From: Lunularia cruciata
Taxonomy: Eukaryota > Streptophyta > Marchantiopsida > Lunulariales > Lunulariaceae
Assembly: GCA_948567375.1 (NCBI GenBank)
Contig: OX419756.1
Coordinates: 62,722,552-62,786,551 of the forward strand
Length of the DNA stretch: 64,000 nucleotides
Reading direction: 5' to 3'
Shown: positions 53,369-64,000 of the stretch, one piece after another
Layout: each line of letters starts with the position of its first letter
Position numbering within the stretch: the first letter of the stretch is position 1
The notes under the pieces: generated by a model
Told to the model about the DNA's origin: nothing
The model's database searches: none
Seen by the model: only the letters and a program-made list of their open reading frames with translations
Made by a program: the position numbers and the translations under genes

Positions 53369-53886
53369 GGGATGGAGGATTTCTTGATTTCAAAGCAACA
53401 ATGGAACTACAATGTGTTGGAGGATGTTGGTAGTCACAAAGCTAACATCACAATGGGCCAATTAATTGCTTTGAACCCTACCTTGAGAAAGGAGCTTACA
53501 GGTGGTGTGAGTTCTACAAGGAGCAAGAGGAAGAAGAAAGCAAAAGTTCCAATATCAATGGAGGTGGTGGATGCCAAGCCAACACCATGGGAGGCTTGTG
53601 AATATGCCTCCAAGATTGATGTGAGAGTGAATGGTCACAACATCAAGGATGCATTGGTTGATGGAGGATCAACAGTAAATGCCATGTCAGAAAGGTTGAT
53701 GAAGAAGTTGGGTATGATACCTTCAAGACCTTCAACATTTGTGGTGAGCATGGCAACAAGTTTGACCAGTAGGGGTGATGGATAAAGTGGTAGTTTCAGT
53801 TATGGGAGTTCAAAATCTCATGACTTTCCAAGTCTTGAAGGATTCAAGCTATGACTTACTTCTTGGGAGGCCATGGTTGAGAGCAG
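53369..53886 (+). pseudogene. gag end and protease of C-6
   Basis: Resumes at GMEDFLISKQQWNYN after D, runs through VNGHNIKDALVDGGSTVNAMSERL (protease, DGG active site) to the LLGRPWLRA codons, with a small deletion near 53755 shifting frame. Interrupted by E1 at 53887. Confidence 0.88.
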
Positions 53887-54680
53887 TGTGACAACCCGGC
53901 AAATATCACTTTTGTGGTAATCGGGTAAGTAAAGTTTGTTCCTACAGAGATACGAGTCAGAATTGGTCAAATATGAAGTCAAACAGTAACATGTAGTTCT
54001 TCTTGGTTTTGTCTTTAATCTCTTAGGCAGAAAACACACCCAGAAGAGAGTAACAAGCACTGACTCACAGTCTTGTCACAAATTAACACTTCTTAATCAC
54101 AACTCCATCAAATCTTTCCAAACAATCTTGATTGTGATGATTCAGGCTCTCTCGAAGACGGCACTTCACTGCAAAATGACTTCGCCTCAGAATTGTGTTC
54201 TACCCCTCCACTGAAGGCACAACTTCCTCAATTGAAATTGCTTCACATCACCTTCGCACTGCACTCACAAATGCAGAATACTACCAACACTACAATTCCT
54301 CTCAGATGTGTCAAGGCATTGCTTCAATTGCACTTCACTCAGGATCAAACACACAAAATGAAGATCAAGGCTGTGGAATCCAACATCCAACAAACACTCT
54401 GACTTGCACTTCGAATTTCTCCAAACACTCACAAACACAATTGCAAAATTGATACTCAGAATCAAGCTCAAGCGATGAGCACTGCTTCACAGCACTTCGC
54501 TTTATCTATTCTCAGAAATAATGAGCACTGAACAACAATTTCCTGCAAATGCCACTCTTAAATAGTGAAGCAATCAACAATTCTAACAACTATACCGTTC
54601 TACAACAATTGTTCTAACCTACAGATCCAAAATGACAATGCACCTCTTCATATCTGCCCCTTCAAATCTCAAATCAGTTA

Positions 54681-56915
54681 CTAATCCGATCCGATGTCTA
54701 CTTCTTCCTCGGCTTTCAAACCCAAACCCGAAGTAATCTTACTTCCTACTACTCTGTCCTCGGGTTTCACATCTCCTACATCTTCTACCAGATCCAGCAA
54801 TTCTCTTTCCTGATCTGAAATTGCACTAGTGGGTAATCTATCTAACTCTTCATCCTTTGACCCACTCTTTTGTAATGTCTCTGAGGGCAACTCCGAAGAC
54901 ATTTGGATTCCTATGTTATCTACTTTGGGTTTTGCCTTAACATCTTGCCGAAGCTTTTCTAACTCTATTCTCACTAAGTCTAATCTAATCACAATATTGT
55001 CTTCTACTTCTAAGATCTTCCTGTCTACACGAGTTCTGAGACTAATCAACAAGGCATTCAAATCTGTATCTTTTGCTTGTCTTTGCCTCGTCTCCTGCAC
55101 CAACAACTTCAACTCGTGCAACCTTGTTTCTTCAATCTGAACGCTAGCTTCTATACTTAACATTGCGTTCACTCTGAGGACTATTTCCTTCAATGGCTCC
55201 AATCTTGTCTTTTGCTCTCGTTCCCGATCTGCAAGCCATTCCTCTCTGTACATCGCTAACTCTTCTTTGAACTCGGCCTTCACCGCTTCCTTCTCTTTCT
55301 CCTTTTGTACAATTTTCTCCTCCTGATTACGAAGTAACTCTTGTAATCTCTCTTCTTCTCTATACCGTACAGACAACTCTCTTTGCCAAAGCTGCTTCTT
55401 CTCCTCCATACTCTCCATCACTCGATCGAGCTCTTGATCCTTTGATGCTACCCTTGCCATAGCATGGATAAGCTCTACTCTTGAATCAGCAAACAGCTGC
55501 TTCAAGATTTTGTGCTCTGCTACCTGTCTCTCCCTTGCGATGTCACTCTTCCTCGCAAGATCCTCTCGATAACTCACTTCTCTCTTCAGGTCTTCCATTA
55601 CCTGACTTCTCTCTACTGCTTCCGTTTGCAGTACTTCTCTCTCCTCCTCACCTCGGGTTATACTCTTCTTCAACTCCAAGTTTTCTTCTTCTAATCTTGC
55701 TACCACCTGCAATACAGTCTTTACCTCTGGACAAGTCGACTGCATCTCCTTCTTCTTCTTCTCCAACTTCACCAACAGCGGGCATACTACCTTCTGCAGG
55801 TAATCTACTCCATTACTGGCAACTTCTTCCTCCCGCGGAGTGGTCTCTCTTCTCTCTTCATGTTCTCCCGATACTCGCCTTCTTCTTTGGAGTCTTTGTA
55901 TCGGAATTGACGCCTCACTGCTCGAGCTTTCTTCTACCTCTTCCTTCACTCTACTCGGCCCCGCCTCACACTTTGCCTTACGTCTTGAGCGAACTCCTCG
56001 CTGTACTATGATCTTCTTCTCCTCGAGCACCGGTACTTTGTCTTCCAGCGCCGCATTGTCTTCGGCTTCTACTTCGGCTTGCACTTCTTCTTTGTATTCT
56101 TCAGCCGCTGGTGCTGAGGTCATTTCTCCACCGTCTTCATTGTCACTGCTAGTATCTCCACTCTGCAGTGTCAGCTCAGGTTTCTTGTTTTCTTCAGCTT
56201 TTGCTTGCTGAGTTCTCTTCTTCGTCGGGGTACTCACCACAATCTCCACGTTTTTCCCTGTCTTCGCGTAGTAATCGTCCGTGCTCCGGATTTGGAGAAT
56301 GTATTGCTGCTCCTCCGCGTCGACTTCTCTTCTCAAGTCAGGATAGAAATGAGACACCATTCTATTGCGCTCCGCCATATTGAGCAAATTCAACCCGAGG
56401 TAGAAATGTGCTGCAAATGGTACGATGTAGTGAGGAGGCGACTTATCCCGCAGATTCCACACCATCTGCCTCGTTCTCCCATGAAAGCACCTTGCCCAAT
56501 TGATCGGTTCTCTTGCAAATAACTTGTGAAAGAACACCGCTTGGTGTTTCATCACATAAGTGGTTCTCTCCGGCTTCAGGATGGCCATTAGTGCACTCAC
56601 AATTCCTCTCCTCACAGGGTCTTTGTAGCTCTCAACTTTGTACCCATTCTTTGTCCTCTTCGACGAGAAGGCATCTCTCACCTCTTGCGTTTCTTGGGCT
56701 ATCTCTCCTTTCCCCAAGAACGTGGCTCCCTGCTCCAAACCCGCCTCCTTCCCGAGTATGAGTCTCCAATCCGACTTTGTCCGGCGAGCCGGATTTCCTC
56801 TCTTCCCTTCTTCCTCGGGACCATCGAGACATTTACTCTTGATGATTTCTGTCATGAATCCTGGAAAACTTACGTTCCAGTTCCATGCCAGAAAAGTGAT
56901 CCGAAGTAGGCTCAA
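54681..56915 (-). CDS. Family E coiled-coil protein (E1), unknown function
   Basis: Open frame of 744 codons; the listed start is a TTG. The real start was probably ATG 57116, where a one-base loss and an indel relative to E2 (ATG 60662) put the first ~75 codons out of frame. Residues ~45-235: globular, Trp/aromatic-rich (KPERTTYVMKHQAVFFH, MVWNLRDKSPPHYIVPFAAHF). ~240-300 acidic, low complexity. 310-347 basic NLS-like clusters (RRKAK, RLQRRRR). ~375-665 long Glu/Lys/Arg coiled coil. Conserved tail GSKITSGLGLKAEEEVDIGSD. No RT, transposase or gag motif recognised. Relatives: E2 (broken) and E3-E5 (fragments). Possibly a captured host gene or a packaging/chromatin protein (inference). Confidence 0.75.
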   Translation of the reverse strand: MSLLRITFLAWNWNVSFPGFMTEIIKSKCLDGPEEEGKRGNPARRTKSDWRLILGKEAGLEQGATFLGKGEIAQETQEVRDAFSSKRTKNGYKVESYKDPVRRGIVSALMAILKPERTTYVMKHQAVFFHKLFAREPINWARCFHGRTRQMVWNLRDKSPPHYIVPFAAHFYLGLNLLNMAERNRMVSHFYPDLRREVDAEEQQYILQIRSTDDYYAKTGKNVEIVVSTPTKKRTQQAKAEENKKPELTLQSGDTSSDNEDGGEMTSAPAAEEYKEEVQAEVEAEDNAALEDKVPVLEEKKIIVQRGVRSRRKAKCEAGPSRVKEEVEESSSSEASIPIQRLQRRRRVSGEHEERRETTPREEEVASNGVDYLQKVVCPLLVKLEKKKKEMQSTCPEVKTVLQVVARLEEENLELKKSITRGEEEREVLQTEAVERSQVMEDLKREVSYREDLARKSDIARERQVAEHKILKQLFADSRVELIHAMARVASKDQELDRVMESMEEKKQLWQRELSVRYREEERLQELLRNQEEKIVQKEKEKEAVKAEFKEELAMYREEWLADREREQKTRLEPLKEIVLRVNAMLSIEASVQIEETRLHELKLLVQETRQRQAKDTDLNALLISLRTRVDRKILEVEDNIVIRLDLVRIELEKLRQDVKAKPKVDNIGIQMSSELPSETLQKSGSKDEELDRLPTSAISDQERELLDLVEDVGDVKPEDRVVGSKITSGLGLKAEEEVDIGSD

Positions 56916-57135
56916 GACTTTGATCCTCGCTACTACATCTAATCTCCGAATTGCATGATTTCTTACTACAAATTTGGAGTTCTTCTGCTTTCTTATTGTC
57001 TCTTGATTTCTCTCTCATGACTTCTCCCTTGCGCACTAACACGAGTCCAACTCTATTTCCCTTTCCCCGATCACCTGCAAGACGACTCCTCAACGGCGAA
57101 GGAAATTGCTCAACATTTTGTCGTTGCAGTTTTGA

Positions 57136-57143
57136 TTTTTATA
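57136..57143 (-). promoter_or_regulatory. TATA box of E1
   Basis: Minus strand CTCTATAAAAATC about 20 bp before the ancestral ATG region; E2 has the same box (TATAAAAATC at ~60635). Upstream lie several copies of ACTTCGGG/CCCGAAG-type words (57270-57450). Confidence 0.5.
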
Positions 57144-57529
57144 GAGTTGCACTTCTTTGTCTTCCATCACTTCAAGTATCTACCGAGAAATCACACCTCC
57201 GGCATGCACCTATCACTATCAATCAACCTTTGTGCGTATGAGCTGCCAGTTTTGAAATGGCCCCTTCTTGAATTTCTCACCCCGACAAAAGGTTGTTAGA
57301 CTGTCTTTGCCTCAGGTTGAGCTCCCCCCGATCCAAAGACAATCTACTTCGTATTGTATGCTGACACGGCATTTCCGAGTACTTCGTCTTATGACCCGAA
57401 GTCACTTTACTTTGGGTTTCATCCCGAAGACAATTTTCTTCACCTTCTTCGGCCATACAGGCACAATCGGACTTCTCTATACACTTCTTCTCCTTTATTT
57501 TCAAAAAAACAAAAAATGTGGGCACCACA

Positions 57530-60252
57530 AGCAGCACGCACAACTGATTGATGGCACAAAGGGTACTTGAGGATTGGGCCATCAAACCATAGAGTAATAG
57601 TTCCTGTGACTAACACCACCAACACTTCACATTCAGATACACCATCTTCTGATTATTGGGAATCAGATTCTGAAGAAGGAGCTTCAGGTGTGGACACAAG
57701 CATGGAGGAGGAGACTTCCATGGAGGAGGATGAATCTGAATCTGATTCAGATGTGCATCCCTTGTGTGCTATGGATTTTGCACCTAAGCCAGAGGTTTTG
57801 AAGGACCCAGAAAAATCACCATTGACACTTGAGGAGGTAGAGAGAAGGTTATCTACCCCCAAGTATGGCCCAAATGTTACCAGGAGGAGAAGGTGAGATT
57901 TGAGGAGATTTTCCGCTAGTTCATCCATGTGTTTGCTTTTAGTTACAAGGATTTGAAGGAAGTCACCTTGGAGGAGCACAAGATAGAGGTAGAGTCACAT
58001 GCAAGACCAATCCGCCAAAAGCAACGTCACATTAGCCCACCAATATCTTTGTTGTAAAGGAGGAGATTGATAAGCTCAAGGAGGCTGGATTTATCTTTGA
58101 GGTGGAGAATTCAGAATGGGTGTCTCCAATTGTCATTGTGAAGAAAAAGAATGGCAAGCTTCGAGTATGTGTGGATTACAAGAAGCTCAATGCTGTTACC
58201 AAGAAGGACTACTACCCATTGCCATTCATTGATGAGATTTTGGAGGAGGTTGCAGGTCATGAGAGGTACAATTTTGGAGATGGTTATAATGGATACAACC
58301 AAATCAAGATTGCACCAGAGCATCAACAACTCACCACATTCACCACACCTTGGAGAACTTACGCTTTCAAGGTCATGCCTTTTGGGCTTTGCAATGCTCC
58401 TGCCACATTCCAACGGTTCATGAACAAGGTATTTGAACCTTTCATTGGGAAATTTGTGAGAGACTTCATTGATGACTTTTGTGTCTATGGGAGCAAGGAG
58501 GAGCACTTTGAGCACCTTATCAAAGTCTTGCAACGCTTGGATGAGGCAAATGCATCACTCAACCCAGAGAAGTGCATTTTTGGATGTGAAGAAGGTCTAC
58601 TTTTGGGGCACATCATCTCTAAGGATGGAATAGTAGTTGATCCTGAGAAGGTGAGGAAAATCTTAGACCTTCCATTCCCTTCAAGCTTGACAAATTTACG
58701 CCAATTCTTGGGAATGGTTGGGTACTATAGGAGGTTCATCTTCTCATTTTCCAACAAGACTTATGCATTGACCATCTACATGAAGAAGGGTGTAGATTAC
58801 ATGGTGATTTTGGAAGACAAGGAGGCTCTCAAAGCTTTTGAGGAGCTCAAGCAATCCCTTGTTGTAGCTCCAATTCTTGCTAAACCTGATTGGAGTAAGC
58901 CTTTCATCCTCTACACTGATGCTTCTAATGTAGCTATAGGATTCACTCTTATTCAATTAGACCAAGATGGGCATGATCATCCAATAGCTTATGCTAGTAG
59001 GCAGATGGTTTCAGCAGAGAAGAACTACTCTGTCACGGAGAGAGAAGGGTTGGCAGTGATCTTTGGTCTCAAGAAGTTTAGACACTACTTGATTGGAGGG
59101 AAAGCCACAATTGTCACGGATCACAAGGCTTTGAACTACATCTTCAACAAGACTAATGTTGAAGGGAGACTAGCAAGGTGAATGATACTCTTGTCTAAGT
59201 ATGACTACACCATTGAGGATAGGCCACGAAAGAAACATGCAAATGCTGATTTGTTATCAAGAGCCTATGATCATGATGGAGATGAGCCTATGGATGATTC
59301 CTTCCCGGATGAGGAGCTCATGACAATCTCAGTCACTCAAGAGGTTCCAATGGAGTACAAGGAGATTGTGGATTTTGTGACAAGAGGTAACTATCCAAAA
59401 GGGATGCATGCTAGGCAGAGGAAGGCCCTTGCAGCAAGATCTAGACCTTACACAATGGTGGAGGATATTCTTTTTCACCAAGGAGTAGATGGTCTACTTC
59501 GAAGAGCAATGGGTAAGGAAGAGTCTATCCTACTCATAAAGGAGTTTCATGAAGGTTTAGTATGTGGAGGACACTTTGCAGGAAATGTGACTGCTTTCAA
59601 GATTCTAGATGCAAGTTACCATTGGAGAGGGATTTTCAAGGATTTTCTTGATTATTGCAAAACTTGTCATGTTTGTCAAGCTTTTGCTAGAAAGTCTACA
59701 TCCACTCCACCACTTAGATCAATTCCATTGCTAGGACCTTTTGAGAAGTGGGGAATTGATTTTGTAGGTCCTCTCAGTAGAACCCCAAGGAACACTTGGT
59801 ACATTGTGGTAGTTATTGATTACCTTACCAAGTGGGTTGAGGCTAGACCATTGAGGGACAAGAATGAAGATGAAGTGGGTAGATTTCTTTATGAATGTAT
59901 TATCACTAGGTTTGGATCCCCTTTGGAGTTGGTTTCTGATAGAGGAGGAGAGTTTACAGGAAGCATTACTACAGCCATGCTACAACATTTCTCTATCACA
60001 CATAGAGTAACTACATCCTATAAGCCAAATTTCAATGGCTTGGCAGAGAGAACCAATCAGACCTTGTGCATGATGTTGGCCAAAGATGCAGAAATGGAGG
60101 GGGCTAAACATCATTGGGACAAGAGGATTCATGCAGTTTTGTGGGAGTATAGGACAACCATGAAGACTTCCACCGGATATTCTCCATTTCAATTGGTGTA
60201 TGATATTGAGTCTACCCTACTTATTCACTTTGATCTTCCTACCTTCCAAAGC
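57530..60252 (+). pseudogene. Protease end, RT, RNase H and integrase of C-6
   Basis: Resumes AGCAGCACGCACAACTGAT after E1. A one-base loss near 57885 and another near 58050 shift frame; RT (58102 onward, DFIDDFCVYG), RNase H and a Trp-to-TGA stop at 59179; then open from 59182 through the integrase zinc domain and DDE core (GIDFVGPL, SDRGGEF, GLAERT) until E2 interrupts at 60253 in the LPTFQS codons. Close to C-1 in sequence. Confidence 0.92.
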
Positions 60253-63200
60253 TGTGGTGCCCACAAATCTTTTTTCAGAATAAAGGAGAAGAAGTGTATA
60301 GAGAAGTTGGATTGCGCATGTATGGCCAAAGAAGGCAAAGAAAAGAGTCGTTGGGATGAAACCCAAAGTAAAGTGACTTTGGGTCATAAGCCGAAGTATT
60401 TGGAAATGCCTTGTCAGCATACAACCCAAAGTAAATTGTCTTTGGATTGGGGGGAGCTCAACCCGAGGCGAAGACAGTCTAACAACCTTTTGTCGGGGCA
60501 AGAAATTCAAGAAGGGGCCGTTTGAAAACTGGTGGCTCATACGCACAAAGGTTGATTGGTAGTGACAGGTGCATGTTGGAGGTGTTATTTCTTGGTAGGA
60601 ACTCAAAGTGACAGAAGATAACAAAGCGCAACTGTATAAAAATCAAAATTGCAACGACAAAATGTCGAGCAAGTTTCCTTCACCGTTGAGGAGTCGTCTT
60701 GTAGGTGATTGGGGAAAGGGAAATAGAGTTGGACTTGTGTTAGTGCGCAAGGGAGAAGTTGCAAGAGTGAAATCAAGAGAAAGTGAGAAAGTAGAAGAGA
60801 TGGGAGGAGGGAAGAAGAACTCTGAATTCGCACTGAGAAATCATGCGATTCGGAGGTTAGATGTGATAGCAAGGATCAAAGTCTTGAGCCGACTTTGGAT
60901 CACCTTTTTGGCATGGAACTGAAACGTGAGTTTTCCAGGATTCATGATAGAAATCATCAAGAGTAAGTGTCTCGATGGACCCGAGGAAGAAGGGAAGAGA
61001 GGAAATCCAGCTCGCTGGACAGAGTCGGATTGGAGACTCATACTCGGGAAGGAGGCAGGCTCGGAGCAGGGAGCCACGTTCTTGGGGAAAGGAGAGATAG
61101 CTCAGGAGCGCAGGAGGTGAGAGATGCCTTCTTGTCGAAAAGAACGAAGAATGGGTACAAAGTTGAGAGTTACAAGGATCCAGTGAAGAGAGGGATCGTG
61201 AGTGCTCTCATGGCAATCTTGAAGCCAGAGAGAATGACTTATGTGATGAAACACCAAGCGGTGTTCTTCCATAAGTTGTTTGCAGGAGAACCTATCAAGT
61301 GGGCGAGGTGTTTTCACGGGAGAACAAGGCAAATGGTGTGGAATTTGCGGGATAAGTTGCCTCCACACTACATTGTGCCATTTGCAGCACACTTCTACCT
61401 CGGGCTCAATTTTTTGAACTCGGAGGAGTGGACTCGGATGGTGTTGCACTTCCATCCTGATGTGCAAAAGGAGGTCGACGTTGAGGAGCAGTAGTACGTT
61501 CTCCAAATCCGGAGCACGAACAACTACTACGCAAAGACAAGGAAGAATGTGGAGGTCGTAGTGAGTACCCCGACAAAGAAAAGGAGTTGGCAAGTAGAAG
61601 CCGAAGAAAGCAAGAAACCTCAGAAGATGCAGAGAAGTAACCCGAGGCAAAGTATGGTGGTAATTGAGTCGGAAGATGAAGACTCAAAAGGCAAGGCCGA
61701 GCTGAAGACGGAAGACTTGGAACATGAGGAGGAACCTGAACTGACATTGCAGAGTGGAGATACGAGCAGTGACACAGTGAAGAAGGAGGAGAGATGACAT
61801 CGATGCCAGCGGCTAACGAAGAAGAAGAAGAAGTGCAAGCCGAGTTGGAGGCCAAAGACAACTGGCTGTTGGAAGACTAAGTCCCGGTGCCCAAGGAAAG
61901 GAAGATCGCAATGCAGCGAGGGGTTTGCTTGAGACGTAAGGTGAAGTGTGAAGCGGGGCCGAGTAAAGTGAAGGAAGAGGCACGAGAAAGCTCGAGAAGC
62001 AAAGCGTCAATCCCGATACAAAGACTCCAGAGAAGAAGGCGAGTATCAGGAGAACACAAGGAGAGAAGAGAGACCACTCCGCGGGAGGAAGTAGTTGCCA
62101 GTGATGGAGTCGAGTACCTGCGAGAGGTGGTGTGTCCTTTGTTGGTGAAACTGGAGTACAAGAAGAAGGAGATGCAGTCGACTTGTCCATAGGTGAAGAT
62201 TGTTCTACAGGTCTTATTGAAATTAGAAGAAGAGAACTCGGAGTTGAAGAGAGGTATAACCCAAGGTGAGGAGGAGAGAGAAGTACTGCAAGCGGAGGCA
62301 ATAAGGAGAAGTCAGGTAATTGAAGACCTGAAGAGGGAAGTGAGCTATTGAGAGGATCTTGTGAGGAAGAGTGACATAGCAAGAGAGAGATAGGTAGCTG
62401 AACACAAAATCTTGAAGCAACAGTTTGCTGATTCAAGAAAAGAACTTATCCATGCTATGGCGAGGGTAGCAGCAAAGGATCAAGAGCTCGATAGAGTGAT
62501 GGAGAGTATGGAGGAGAAGAAGCAACTCTGGCAAAGAGAGTTGGCTGCGCGGTATAGAGAAGAAGAGAGATTATGAGAGTTACTTCATAATCAAGAAGAG
62601 AAAGTTGTATAGAAGGAGAAGGAGAAGGAGACGGTGAAAGCCAAGTTCGAGGCAGAGTTGGCGATGTACCGAGAGGAATGGCTTGCAGATCGGGAATGAG
62701 AAAGGAAGACAAGATTGGAGCCATTGAAGGAGATAGTCCTCAGGGTGAACGCAATGTTAAGTACAGAAGCCAACGTTCAAATTGAAGAAGCACGTTTGCA
62801 CGAGTTAAAGTTGTTGGTGCAAGAGACAAGGCGTAGACAAGCAAAAGACACCGAGATGAATGCCTTGTTGATCAAATTAAGAACTCGTGTAGACAGAAAG
62901 GTTTTAGAGGTAGAGGATAACATTTCAATTAGATTAGACTTAGTGAAAATAGAGCTAGAAAAACTTCGGAAAGATGTTAGAGCAAAACCCGAAGTAGATA
63001 ACATAGGAGTCCAAATGTCTTTGGAGTTACCATCAGAGACATTAGAGAAAAGTGGGTCCGGAGATAAGGACTTAGATAGATTACCCACTAGTGGAATTTC
63101 AGATCAAGAAAGAGAGTTGCTGGAATTGGTAGAAGAAGTAGAAGATGTGAAACCCGAGGAAAAAGTGATAGGAAGTAAAATTACTTCGGGTTTGGGTTTG

Positions 63201-64000
63201 AAAGCCAAAGAAGAAGTAGACATCGGATCGGATTAGTAACAGATTTGAGATTTGAAGAGGCAGATATGAAGAGGTGCATTGTCATTTTGGATCTGCAGGT
63301 TAGAACAGTTGTTGTAGAACGGTATAGTTGTTAGAACTGTCAATTGCTTCACTACTTAAGAGTGGCATTCGCAGTCAAATGTTGTTCATTGCTCATTATT
63401 TCTGAGAATAGATAAAGCAAAGTGTTGTGAAGCAGTGCTCGTAGCTTGAGCTTGATTCCGAGTATCAACTTTGTGTCTATGTTTGTGAGTGTTTGAAGAA
63501 ATTTGAAGTGCAAGTCAAAGTGCTTGTTGGATGTTGGATTCCATAGCCTTGATCTTCATTCTGTGTGTTTGATCCTGAGTAAAGTGCAATCAAAGCAATG
63601 CCTTGACAGATCTAAGAGGAATTGTAGTGTTGGTAGTATTCTGCACTTGTGAGTGCAGTGCAAAGTTGATGTGAAGCAATTTCAATCGAGGAAGTTGTGC
63701 CTTCAGTGGAGGGGTGGAACACAATTTTGAGGCAAAGTCATTTTGCAGTGAAGTGCTATTCTCGGGAGAGCCTGATCATCACAATCAAGATTGTTTGGAA
63801 AGAATTGAAAGAATTGTGATTAAGGAGTGTGAATTTGTGACAAGATTGCAAGTCAATGTTTGTTACTCTCTTCTGGGTGTGGTTTCTACCTGAGAGATTA
63901 AAGACGCAACCAAGAAGAACTAAATTGTTACTTTGACTTCGTATTTGGACATTTTTGACTCATATCTCTATGGGAACAAACTTTACTTATCCAATAACCG
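60253..64000 (+). mobile_element. Family E unit E2, runs off the window end
   Basis: Starts TGTGGTGCCCACAAATC in the C-6 integrase (flank aaagc). Collinear with E1 in opposite orientation through promoter, ORF and 3' region; the window ends about 40 bp short of the expected CCGGGTTGTCACA terminus. So the unit is about 3.8 kb and its right flank is unseen. Confidence 0.85.
60662..63236 (+). pseudogene. Family E coiled-coil protein, broken copy (E2)
   Basis: From ATG 60662 (MSSKFPSPLRSRL) it shows the N-terminal ~85 residues that are out of frame in E1, then a Trp-to-TGA stop (60922), the globular block, a TAG at 61492, acidic and NLS-like segments (61549-62190), coiled coil with several stops, and an open C-terminal 173 codons (62715-63236). 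Many stops fit C-to-T or G-to-A changes. Confidence 0.8.

Larger units (their letters stand above)
53887..57529 (-). mobile_element. Family E unit E1, complete, 3643 bp, TSD AGCAG
   Basis: On the minus strand TGTGGTGCCCACA ... GCCGGGTTGTCACA, flanked by AGCAG at 53882-53886 and 57530-57534 inside the C-6 protease. Ends and duplication size are LTR-retroelement-like, but the unit has no internal direct terminal repeats, primer site, RT or integrase. Layout: ~385 bp 5' region, TATA box, one long ORF, ~790 bp 3' region without genes. Either a solo giant LTR carrying a gene or a non-autonomous element of another type. Confidence 0.85.
44346..60252 (+). mobile_element. Family C copy C-6, split by D and E1, cut by E2
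   Basis: Plus-strand copy beginning in the leader (no LTR), with leader zinc-knuckle ORF, gag, protease, RT, RNase H and integrase. D is inserted at 46765 with duplicated GGGAT and E1 at 53887 with duplicated AGCAG; removing both restores collinearity with C-1. The integrase is cut at 60252 by E2. Confidence 0.92.

Noticed and set aside
55481-56011. 176-codon plus-strand frame and other long antisense frames opposite the E1 protein
   Set aside because: Ser/Leu-rich shadows of the Glu/Lys-rich coiled-coil gene on the other strand; no independent support.
53887-64000. E1 and E2 as the two LTRs of one very large element
   Set aside because: They are in opposite orientations, and E1 has its own target duplication inside C-6.
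1-64000. Host genes, tRNAs, rRNAs, CRISPR or bacterial operons
   Set aside because: Every coding block I could read belongs to families A-E; no clover-leaf, rRNA or regularly spaced repeat array was found by eye.

Overview
The window is a pile of nested LTR retrotransposons from a plant-lineage nuclear genome. I see no host gene, rRNA, tRNA or CRISPR array. Evidence for a streptophyte host: Ty3/gypsy families with TG...CA LTRs and 5-bp target duplications, plant-style primer sites (one perfect tRNA-iMet site), a chromodomain chromovirus, and a Ty3 element carrying a DNMT3-like cytosine methyltransferase. From memory, such elements were reported in charophyte algae and dinoflagellates (de Mendoza et al. 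2018). I cannot name the species; a repeat-rich seed-free plant or charophyte is my guess.

Five families recur; the letters are mine. A: Ty3 element with gag (two CCHC knuckles), DSG protease, DNMT domain, a UAG stop, RT-RNase H, integrase and a C-terminal PHD finger. B: a Ty3 relic with a 60-bp coding tandem repeat. C: an Athila/Tat-like Ty3 element with 0.69-kb LTRs, a 1.6-kb leader holding small ORFs, and a 1608-codon gag-pol. D: a chromovirus with two tandem small leader ORFs. E: a 3.6-kb unit with LTR-like TG...CA ends and a 5-bp target duplication, but no RT; it encodes one 744-aa coiled-coil protein.

Layout: A-0 3' half (1-2544, -); A-1 (2545-10008, -), cut by C-1 (10009-17829, -), which is nearly intact; B (17830-19830, -); A-2 5' half (19831-24570, -); C-2 (24571-26566, +); E3 (26567-27348, -); E4 (27349-29777, +); C-3 (29778-34393, -); A-3 (34394-36059, +); C-4 (36060-39759, +); a partial C LTR (39760-40098); C-5 (40099-42901, +); E5 (42902-44345, +); C-6 (44346-60252, +), interrupted by D (46765-53368, +, TSD GGGAT) and E1 (53887-57529, -, TSD AGCAG) and then cut by E2 (60253 to the window end, +). 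A-0 and A-2 look like two halves of one element.

Most notable: a retroelement that carries both a DNA-methylation writer (DNMT) and a possible chromatin reader (PHD), with a UAG-CAR-YYA readthrough-type stop at the DNMT/RT boundary in all three copies that retain it; the coiled-coil family E; and a leader microprotein shape shared by the unrelated families C and D. Only C-1 looks possibly autonomous (three LTR substitutions by eye, open gag-pol). A-1 keeps an open DNMT frame but has lost gag and has a changed RT active site. All other copies are decayed.
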